A stretch of 5,582 nt of DNA, taken from contig CALLME010000186.1 in assembly GCA_938007945.1 (NCBI GenBank), positions 1 to 5,582 of the forward strand, in the 5' to 3' direction. The notes under the pieces were generated by a model that did no database searches, was not told the DNA's origin, and worked only from the letters and a program-made list of their open reading frames with translations. Both the position numbers and the translations under genes were made by a program. This document shows, piece after piece, positions 1 to 4,508 of the stretch. Source of the DNA: an uncultured Caulobacterales bacterium (GTDB lineage Bacteria > Pseudomonadota > Alphaproteobacteria > Caulobacterales > Maricaulaceae). Each line of letters starts with the position of its first letter. Within the stretch, counting starts at the first letter, position 1.

Positions 1-149
1 TTGGAGACAAAATCCGCAGGGCCCTTGCGTGAGACTTGGAGGTGCTCGACCTCGCCAAAATCACGCAGCAGCGAACGCGACGCTTTACGCGCTGCGTTTT
101 GCATCACTGTCATTAGGGGCGAAAGCCCGGGTACAAATTCACCTGCCAT
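1..149 (-). CDS. suhB: Inositol-1-monophosphatase family protein (SuhB-like), N-terminal part only
   Basis: This is the first 49 codons of a gene that runs off the left edge. The family hydrolyses inositol phosphates with Mg2+; in some bacteria SuhB also binds RNA polymerase/Nus factors. Visible residues 13-49 follow the usual alphaproteobacterial N-terminus: a helix with AARKASRSLLRDFGEVE (about 19-35), then LQVSRKGPADFVS (37-49). K42 and D46 sit where the family has its conserved Lys and Asp near the substrate loop. The metal-binding and phosphatase signature motifs lie beyond the window. I chose the ATG at 149 because it overlaps the stop of the upstream small gene (TAATG), which suggests translational coupling; a Met at residue 13 (position 113) is an alternative. 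It lies downstream of efp in the same tight minus-strand unit. The family call rests on remembered similarity over a short segment. Confidence 0.85.
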   Translation of the reverse strand, partial: MAGEFVPGLSPLMTVMQNAARKASRSLLRDFGEVEHLQVSRKGPADFVS

Positions 150-325
150 TATTTCGTTTTCCGTTTGTCTTGGTAATAGGTAAAGGCCGTGACGGGCACT
201 GCAAATACGAGGCCGCGTATGGCGGCAAGTTTATAAGAATATTCGCCCGTGCGCAGGCTGGTCAAAAATTCTGTGCCAAGGCCAAAGACCACCGCCATCA
301 GAATAAATGTCACGACCCAACGCAT
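149..325 (-). CDS. Small membrane protein of unknown function, 58 aa
   Basis: I do not recognise this protein. It starts with MRWVVTFILMAVVFGLG and has two hydrophobic stretches, about residues 3-17 and 35-50. A short polar linker (LTSLRTGEYSYK, 21-32) separates them, and the tail is basic (DKRKTK, 53-58). Two short transmembrane helices with a charged tail are the likeliest topology. The ATG at 325 lies 6 bases after the efp stop, with only a weak Shine-Dalgarno match. The stop overlaps the suhB start in TAATG. This close packing between two conserved genes, plus the coherent hydrophobic pattern, is the main evidence that the gene is real. It is probably co-transcribed with efp and suhB. Function cannot be inferred from the sequence. 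Confidence 0.65.
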   Translation of the reverse strand: MRWVVTFILMAVVFGLGTEFLTSLRTGEYSYKLAAIRGLVFAVPVTAFTYYQDKRKTK

Positions 326-331
326 GACAAA

Positions 332-895
332 TTAATCCGCGCGCTTTACGTAAGAGCCGTCTTCAGTATTCACGACAATGCGCTCACCTAAGCCCACGAA
401 TGGCGGGACCGTTGTGCGCACACCGTTGACCAGCGTCGCAGGCTTATAGCTATTGGCGGCCGTTTGGCCTTTGACGACAGGCTCTGTATCTTGGATTTCG
501 AGCACGATTTGTTCTGGGATAGAAATGCTGATGGGGCGTTCTTCGTAAAATTCCACTTCGACTTCCATACCGTCGGTGAGATAGTCCGCCTTGCTGCCGA
601 CAAATTCAGCTTGCAGATGGATTTGCTCATAGGTCTCAGCGTTCATAAACACGAGCATATCGCCTTCGGGGTAAAGGTAAGTATGCGGCTTTTGATCAAG
701 GCGCACTTTCTCAACTGTTTCAGCCGCGCGAAAACGCTCATTCAGCTTACGTCCGTCGAGCAGGTTTTTCAGCTCGACCTGATTAAACGCCCCGCCTTTA
801 CCAGGTTTCACGGCATTACATTTCACCGCAAGCCAGAGCGTGTCTTGGTGCTTTATAATATTGCCTTGGCGAATTTCATTGCCGTTCATTTTCAT
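332..895 (-). CDS. efp: Translation elongation factor P (EF-P), 187 aa
   Basis: EF-P binds ribosomes stalled between the P and E sites and promotes peptide-bond formation at polyproline stretches. The full three-domain length is present: an N-terminal KOW-like domain (about 1-62), a central OB domain (about 66-128) and a C-terminal OB domain (about 130-187). The ribosome-reaching loop is KPGKGGAF (30-37), with K33 at the tip as the residue modified by EpmA-type enzymes in other bacteria. [14 protein letters not shown] (72-85) is typical of the family. The C-terminal signature [11 protein letters not shown] (151-164) is present, with Thr at 161 where a hydrophobic residue is usual. The frame stays open upstream to 1021, but the ATG at 895 is chosen: it has GGAGAG at 901-906, and the extension would overlap the divergent acetyltransferase gene. 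It is the first gene of the efp/small membrane protein/suhB unit. Confidence 0.97.
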   Translation of the reverse strand: MKMNGNEIRQGNIIKHQDTLWLAVKCNAVKPGKGGAFNQVELKNLLDGRKLNERFRAAETVEKVRLDQKPHTYLYPEGDMLVFMNAETYEQIHLQAEFVGSKADYLTDGMEVEVEFYEERPISISIPEQIVLEIQDTEPVVKGQTAANSYKPATLVNGVRTTVPPFVGLGERIVVNTEDGSYVKRAD

Positions 896-900
896 GGGAA

Positions 901-906
901 CTCTCC
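901..906 (-). promoter_or_regulatory. Ribosome binding site deciding the efp start
   Basis: GGAGAG on the minus strand lies 5 bases before the ATG at 895 and 11 bases before a second in-frame ATG at 889. It favours the first of these, and it argues against the longer open frame that begins inside the divergent acetyltransferase gene. Confidence 0.7.
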
Positions 907-950
907 ATAGATTATTGACGCGGCCATAACAGGCTGCGAGGCTGGGCGCA

Positions 951-1412
951 ATGAGCAGAAAGACGGATATACAGATAAGGCGTGCCCGCGCCCATGAAAT
1001 GGACGCCGTGCGCGCGCTCACACGCGCCGCCTATCAGCCTTGGGTCGCTAAGCTGGGGAGAGAGCCGCTGCCTATGACCGCAGATTATGACGCAGCGTTC
1101 TTAGACCACCGTTTTGACGTAATTGACGCAGACGCAGGGCTAGCCGCCCTCATTCAAACACAGCCGCGCGGCGATAGCCTCCGGATTGAAAACATCGCCG
1201 TCGCGCGAGCGTTTCAAGGGCAGGGATACGGCAGAGCGCTCCTCGATTTCGCGCGTGATCTCGCCATGCGGGAAGGCAAGACAAGCCTCACACTTTACAC
1301 GAATAAGCTCATGGCGAAGAATATTGCGATTTACGAAGCGCGCGGCTTTGTCATCACTGAAGAGGAGGTTATGACCCACGGTGTTGTGGTGCATATGATG
1401 AAGGCGATTTAA
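951..1412 (+). CDS. GNAT family N-acetyltransferase, 153 aa
   Basis: This is a predicted acetyl-CoA-dependent acyltransferase with unknown substrate. The single GNAT domain covers nearly the whole protein. Motif A runs from about 77 to 101 ([20 protein letters not shown]), with QGQGYG at 89-94 matching the acetyl-CoA pyrophosphate-binding pattern Q/R-x-x-G-x-G. Motif B is seen in [19 protein letters not shown] (115-133), with N124 and Y128 in the usual positions. The N-terminal [18 protein letters not shown] (25-42) belongs to a subgroup I recall from other alphaproteobacteria, annotated only as GNAT. The ATG at 951 is preceded by GCGAGG (936-941), 9 bases upstream. The gene diverges from efp with a 55-base gap and ends 30 bases from the convergent apaG stop. 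It is probably its own transcription unit. Both small molecules and protein N-termini are possible targets. Confidence 0.9.
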   Translation: MSRKTDIQIRRARAHEMDAVRALTRAAYQPWVAKLGREPLPMTADYDAAFLDHRFDVIDADAGLAALIQTQPRGDSLRIENIAVARAFQGQGYGRALLDFARDLAMREGKTSLTLYTNKLMAKNIAIYEARGFVITEEEVMTHGVVVHMMKAI

Positions 1413-1420
1413 GCGAAAAC

Positions 1421-1443
1421 GACTTAAAGCTAGCTTAGAAGTC
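1421..1443. terminator. Possible weak bidirectional stem-loop between GNAT and apaG genes
   Basis: The 30-base convergent gap holds GACTT (1421-1425) and AAGTC (1439-1443) as an inverted repeat. It encloses the perfect 10-base palindrome AAGCTAGCTT (1427-1436). The stem would be 5 pairs, a small asymmetric internal loop, 3 pairs and a CTAG loop. There is no clear T-tract on either side and the stem is AT-rich, so intrinsic termination is only a weak inference from the position between two convergent stops. Confidence 0.25.
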
Positions 1444-1841
1444 TAATTCAGCACCAAACCTTCATGCGGGCTGTCGAGCAGGAAAGGTGGAATATCGACG
1501 TTAAAGCGGTCGCCTTCGGGTGTTTGCATGGCGTAATTACCAAGCATCATACCAGAGGGCGCAGAGAGCGGCGCGCCGCTTGTATAGCGGAACGTCTCGC
1601 CAGGGCGCACAACAGGTTGCTCTCCGACGACGCCTGCGCCGCGCACATTTTGGACTTGGCCACGACTATCTGCGATTTGCCAGCAGCGCTCAACTACGGT
1701 GAGGTCTTTATCTGTTTGGTTTTCAATCTCGACTGTGTAGGCCCAGATGAAGCGCGACTCGGATGGGGAAGATTGGTCATCAAGATAGTCAGATTCAACC
1801 CGGACAATAACGTCGTGTGTCCGTCGTTCAAAAGTGTTCAT
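1443..1841 (-). CDS. apaG: ApaG domain protein (Co2+/Mg2+ efflux protein ApaG family), 132 aa
   Basis: ApaG is a small single-domain protein with a fibronectin-III-like beta-sandwich. It is historically linked to Co2+ resistance and Mg2+ efflux and to Ap4A levels, but its biochemical role remains unclear. The whole family core is visible: YTVEIENQTDKDLTVVERCWQ (35-55), a glycine-rich turn GAGVVGEQPVVRPGE (68-82), and TSGAPLSAPSGMMLGNYAMQ (87-106). The C-terminal strand is FNVDIPPFLLDSP (113-125). Length is normal for the family. The frame is open further upstream, with an ATG at 1859 and a TTG at 1862. I chose the ATG at 1841 because GAGAGG (1850-1855) sits 8 bases before it and the upstream ATG has no comparable site. 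The gene is divergent from dcd and convergent with the acetyltransferase gene. Confidence 0.95.
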   Translation of the reverse strand: MNTFERRTHDVIVRVESDYLDDQSSPSESRFIWAYTVEIENQTDKDLTVVERCWQIADSRGQVQNVRGAGVVGEQPVVRPGETFRYTSGAPLSAPSGMMLGNYAMQTPEGDRFNVDIPPFLLDSPHEGLVLN

Positions 1842-2031
1842 GATTTCCGCCTCTCTCATCAACTTGGCCGTCTATACGCGGCGTCGGTTGTCTCTCTCAT
1901 GACCTTATTGACGCATGGCTCGCGTCGGGGCAAGCCCTTAACCCAGTCAGCGCATATTTTGCGCAGTTACTCTTGCGTGAGGCGAGCCTCCTGCCTTAGA
2001 CAGCAGTCTGAATTAGTGTGCGGACACCCTT
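1842..2031. other. Divergent apaG/dcd intergenic region rich in potential stem-loops
   Basis: This 190-base gap should hold the promoters for both flanking genes. I see no convincing -35/-10 pair; TATAGA on the minus strand (1871-1876) is a weak -10 candidate for apaG. Read toward dcd, it contains several short inverted repeats: GACGC/GCGTC (1910-1914 and 1922-1926), GCGCA/TGCGC (1950-1954 and 1960-1964), GAGG/CCTC (1979-1982 and 1987-1990), and TTAGAC/GTCTGA with one G-U pair (1996-2001 and 2006-2011). GGCTCGC (1917-1923) is fully complementary to GCGAGCC (1982-1988), so alternative folds are possible. The last hairpin ends about 20 bases before the dcd ATG. No known riboswitch consensus is recognised; this could be a leader structure, an unannotated small RNA or chance. 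Confidence 0.35.
1850..1855 (-). promoter_or_regulatory. Ribosome binding site deciding the apaG start
   Basis: GAGAGG on the minus strand lies 8 bases before the ATG at 1841. The in-frame ATG at 1859 lies upstream of this site and has no good site of its own, so the shorter 132-residue product is preferred. Confidence 0.6.
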
Positions 2032-3057
2032 ATGAGCGTTAAGAACGGCATTTTACCCGAGCAGGCGATACTGCAGCTTATCGATAGCGACGCTGTGTCG
2101 GCTGAGACGTCCATTGGTGCGACGGACACACACCCCACGCAAATCCAACCCGCAAGCCTTGATTTGCGTCTGGGCCATATCGCTTACCGCCTCCGCGCAA
2201 GCTATCTGCCAGGGGCGGGGCGTAAGGTCAGAGATGATTTTGACGATGTTGTTATGCACAAGGTGGACCTGTCAGATGGAGCCGTGCTTGAGACTGGCTG
2301 TGTGTACTTGGTGCCGCTGCAAGAGGCGCTCAATCTGCCTGCTGATTTATCCGCCGCCGCGAATCCCAAAAGCTCAACGGGGCGGCTTGATGTTTTCACC
2401 CGCGTAATCACAGATGGCGGGGAAGCCTTTGATGCTGTTCCCCCTGGGTATAGCGGGCCGCTTTACGTGGAGATTGCACCTCGCACGTTTTCAATATTGG
2501 TACGGCCAGGCGACCGTCTCGTGCAGTTGCGGTTTCGGCGTGGACCTATCTCAATTTTGGAAACGCAAACCGTCAGTATCGACCTAAAAGGTGACGGCAT
2601 TGTGGGTTACCGTGCTAAACGTCATAGCGGGCTTGTGGATGTCGCCCACGTGGGTGGCCATGCCGCACGTGATTACTGGGAACCGATTGAGGGGCGGGGC
2701 GGTAGCTTTATCCTCGACCCTGAAGAATTTTATATTTTGGCGTCTAAAGAATCTGTGATGATCCCTGAAAATATGGCCGCAGAAATGGCTCCGATTGCGC
2801 CAGAGATTGGTGAATTTCGTGCGCATTACGCAGGCTTTTTTGACCCAGGCTTTGGCGTGGCAGCTGTTGGCGGGGCAGGCTCTCGCGCTGTGCTCGAAGT
2901 CCGCGGGCGGGATGTGCCGTTTATCCTTCGCGATGGACAGCCTGTGGCTAAGCTTGTCTTTGAAGCCATGGCCCAGACACCAACCTCACTTTATGGTCAA
3001 AACGGCAGCCATTACCAAGCACAAGGCTTGCGCCTTTCTAAGCATTTTAAAATGTGA
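2032..3057 (+). CDS. dcd: 2'-deoxycytidine 5'-triphosphate deaminase, two-domain form, 341 aa
   Basis: This enzyme deaminates dCTP to dUTP, feeding dTMP synthesis through dUTPase. The protein is about 1.8 times the length of the classical ~190-residue Dcd and contains two related dUTPase-like beta folds. In the first half, QIQPASLDLRLG (38-48) opens the domain, NPKSSTGRLDVFTRVI (111-126) is the phosphate-binding Ser/Arg motif, GYSGPLYVEI (139-148) carries E147 as the likely catalytic glutamate, and LVRPGDRLVQLRF (156-168) follows. The second half repeats the pattern: AHYAGFFDPGFG (264-275), LEVRGRDVPFILRDGQPVAKLVFE (288-311). This double architecture is the usual alphaproteobacterial form of the family. 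The ATG at 2032 has only a weak GCGGA (2020-2024); an in-frame stop at 2014-2016 rules out a much longer start. It is divergent from apaG and convergent, with a 2-base gap, on the oxygenase gene. Confidence 0.92.
   Translation: MSVKNGILPEQAILQLIDSDAVSAETSIGATDTHPTQIQPASLDLRLGHIAYRLRASYLPGAGRKVRDDFDDVVMHKVDLSDGAVLETGCVYLVPLQEALNLPADLSAAANPKSSTGRLDVFTRVITDGGEAFDAVPPGYSGPLYVEIAPRTFSILVRPGDRLVQLRFRRGPISILETQTVSIDLKGDGIVGYRAKRHSGLVDVAHVGGHAARDYWEPIEGRGGSFILDPEEFYILASKESVMIPENMAAEMAPIAPEIGEFRAHYAGFFDPGFGVAAVGGAGSRAVLEVRGRDVPFILRDGQPVAKLVFEAMAQTPTSLYGQNGSHYQAQGLRLSKHFKM
3043..3054. repeat. Perfect 12-base palindrome at the end of dcd
   Basis: CATTTTAAAATG covers the last four sense codons of dcd (His-Phe-Lys-Met), immediately before its stop and only a few bases from the stop of the convergent oxygenase gene. 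It is AT-rich and has no spacer, so it would be a poor RNA hairpin. It may simply reflect codon choice. Confidence 0.3.
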
Positions 3058-3059
3058 AC

Positions 3060-4097
3060 CTAACGATTTAAAGTGTCTTTGAGACGGCTAAATAGGTCTC
3101 CGGCTTTGGGGGTAAGGTAGTCTTTGTCCCAGCTGGGCAATTTCTTTGAATTATACATAGACGGTTCAACATAGGCTGCTGCGCCATTCAGAAATGTTCC
3201 CACGGGCCCGTCAGCATAGCTTTCGTTTTTTAGCCAATCAGGCACGTGTTCCGTGGAGGTGAAATGTGTGACATAGCTTTTGCGCGTCAGCTTATGTTTT
3301 TTAACGGCTGTACCTTGATGGGGAAGGTTAGCGTGCCAAATCAGAACGTCGCCTTTTTTTGGATAAAACACTTCGGGCTCAATGCCCTTCTCTGCCATTT
3401 TTTTGTCGAGATAATCCGCAAATTGGAGTGGTGTTCCCGTTGACGCTTCGCCCATCGTTATAGCGCCGTCGCCCCAATCATAAAACCCTGATGTCTCAAC
3501 CTTATGTCCGCCAGGAAAATAGAGCAAGGGACCAGAGCCGCGCTTTATTGATTCGAGCGCAGTCCAAGACGCCGCCATATAGGGCAGTTTTTTCTGCTGA
3601 TTGACATAAGGATAATCAATGTGTGTGGGTTGCTCGCTACCGCGCCAAAAAGTTAAAGATTGCAAGACCGCGGCGGGGCTTTGAAAAATATGGGATAAAA
3701 AATCCTGAACATTATGCGACAGGCTGATTTCCGCAGCGGCACGCGAGTAGCAGTGCAGGTGATTAAGCTTAACGCGGGTCATGCTCTCTGGAAATTCATC
3801 CAAAGCGTTCGCCGTCATTTGCTCACCTTTTATCTCAACGCCAATATCATAGTCTTTAAAATGCGTTTGAAGATAATTGATGTCACTCAACATGTCGTCA
3901 ATTAAACGGTGGCTTACCTCACGCTCAAAAATGACGACGCCGCGACTACGCCAATCATGTAATTTTTGCCGCAAGTCATAATTTGGCCGTTTTGGTAAGG
4001 CATCGACGTAGCCGTCAATATCTGCGCTAGGGCGATCAATCCACGGCATATTATCCGTCCAATCGCGCGCGGTGAGTATGGGTGTTATTTGAGTCAT
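3060..4097 (-). CDS. Phytanoyl-CoA dioxygenase (PhyH) family Fe(II)/2-oxoglutarate oxygenase, 345 aa
   Basis: This is a predicted cytoplasmic non-haem iron oxygenase that couples 2-oxoglutarate decarboxylation to hydroxylation of an unknown substrate. With the start at 4097, the iron-binding triad is visible: THID gives H159 and D161, and WHANLPHQG (254-262) gives the distal H260. R272 (in LTRKSY), 12 residues further on, is the likely 2-oxoglutarate-binding arginine. Other conserved pieces are LTFWRGSEQPTHIDYPYV (148-165), GSGPLLYFPGGHK (187-199) and KKGDVLIWH (247-255). Length fits PhyH-like enzymes. It lacks the sequence style I associate with ectoine hydroxylase. The start is uncertain: ATGs at 4139 and 4121 are also open. 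I prefer 4097 because AAGGGG precedes it, although very closely, and the residues before it look unlike a conserved N-terminus. The gene looks somewhat more AT-rich than its neighbours, which may hint at separate history. Confidence 0.87.
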   Translation of the reverse strand: MTQITPILTARDWTDNMPWIDRPSADIDGYVDALPKRPNYDLRQKLHDWRSRGVVIFEREVSHRLIDDMLSDINYLQTHFKDYDIGVEIKGEQMTANALDEFPESMTRVKLNHLHCYSRAAAEISLSHNVQDFLSHIFQSPAAVLQSLTFWRGSEQPTHIDYPYVNQQKKLPYMAASWTALESIKRGSGPLLYFPGGHKVETSGFYDWGDGAITMGEASTGTPLQFADYLDKKMAEKGIEPEVFYPKKGDVLIWHANLPHQGTAVKKHKLTRKSYVTHFTSTEHVPDWLKNESYADGPVGTFLNGAAAYVEPSMYNSKKLPSWDKDYLTPKAGDLFSRLKDTLNR

Positions 4098-4214
4098 ACC
4101 CCTTAGTAATTCACACGCCATAAATTTGCAAAGGGACATCGCAAATTATTAAGGCTTTAAGAATAGTCTAATTGATTGGAGCTAATTTATGCGGGGATGT
4201 GAGGAGCTAGGAAT
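4098..4214. promoter_or_regulatory. Shared divergent control region of oxygenase and lipoprotein genes
   Basis: This AT-rich gap separates two divergent genes and must hold at least one promoter. On the minus strand AATAAT (4145-4150) is a five-of-six match to a -10 box and would start transcription near 4138, consistent with a translation start at 4097. No good -35 accompanies it. On the plus strand GAGGAG (4201-4206) is a clear ribosome binding site 8 bases before the lipoprotein ATG. No operator repeat is evident. Confidence 0.35.
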
Positions 4215-4484
4215 ATGTCAGACGTGAGCACACTGAAATTGTCGGCTTTGGTTTTAATCGCTGCGCTGTCGGCTTGTAAAACGACGCAAGCCCCTGTGCC
4301 TGTTCGCACGGCTGAGCCTGTACAAGTATTTGAGCCTGAACCTGTTGTCGCCCCGCCACCTGCGCCGCAGCCAGTCTATGTAGAGCCAGATTACACGACC
4401 TTACCAGGACATAGCTCTGTAACAACACCCGTGCCAGTGGAGCCTGTAGATGTGCAGGACATGGGGCCAGTTATTCCCAATTAA
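4215..4484 (+). CDS. Small proline-rich lipoprotein, 89 aa, unknown function
   Basis: The N-terminus is a typical lipoprotein signal peptide. A Lys at residue 8 precedes a hydrophobic stretch (LSALVLIAAL, 9-18) and a lipobox LSAC (18-21), so signal peptidase II would cleave before C21 and leave a lipidated protein of about 69 residues. K22 follows the cysteine; with no Asp at +2, outer-membrane sorting is expected by the Escherichia coli rule. The mature part has no recognisable domain. It is dominated by Pro, Val and Glu (for example FEPEPVVAPPPAPQPVYVEP at 39-58, and VPVEPVDV at 73-80) and is probably extended or disordered. Such proteins often act as periplasm-spanning linkers, but that is inference. 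GAGGAG (4201-4206) supports the ATG at 4215. It stands alone, divergent from the oxygenase gene and convergent with the dehydrogenase gene. Confidence 0.82.
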   Translation: MSDVSTLKLSALVLIAALSACKTTQAPVPVRTAEPVQVFEPEPVVAPPPAPQPVYVEPDYTTLPGHSSVTTPVPVEPVDVQDMGPVIPN

Positions 4485-4491
4485 TCGATTA
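4482..4491. repeat. Perfect 10-base palindrome at the lipoprotein stop codon
   Basis: TAATCGATTA begins at the TAA stop of the lipoprotein gene, inside the short convergent gap before the dehydrogenase stop. It has no spacer and no T-tract, so a terminator role is weak. It is recorded because the other two convergent junctions also hold perfect palindromes. Confidence 0.25.
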
Positions 4492-4508
4492 TTTCGGAAC
4501 AGTATCTA

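Noticed and set aside
29..391. 120-residue plus-strand open frame over suhB, the small membrane gene and the efp end
   Set aside because: It runs antisense to three packed genes and has no ribosome binding site or family resemblance.
464..910. 148-residue open frame on the plus strand opposite efp
   Set aside because: It is a mirror of a clearly conserved gene, has no recognisable domain and no supporting context.
896..1021. In-frame N-terminal extension of EF-P that resembles a lipoprotein signal peptide (ending LAAC)
   Set aside because: It overlaps the divergent acetyltransferase gene, EF-P is a cytoplasmic factor, and a good ribosome binding site supports the ATG at 895.
1908..1936. TTGACG as a -35 box for dcd
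   Set aside because: There is no -10-like hexamer at a 16-18 base spacing, and the site also lies within an inverted repeat.
1464..2042. 192-residue open frame on the plus strand opposite apaG and across the gap to dcd
   Set aside because: It is antisense to a well-supported apaG, has mixed composition with no family features, and overlaps the dcd start in another frame.
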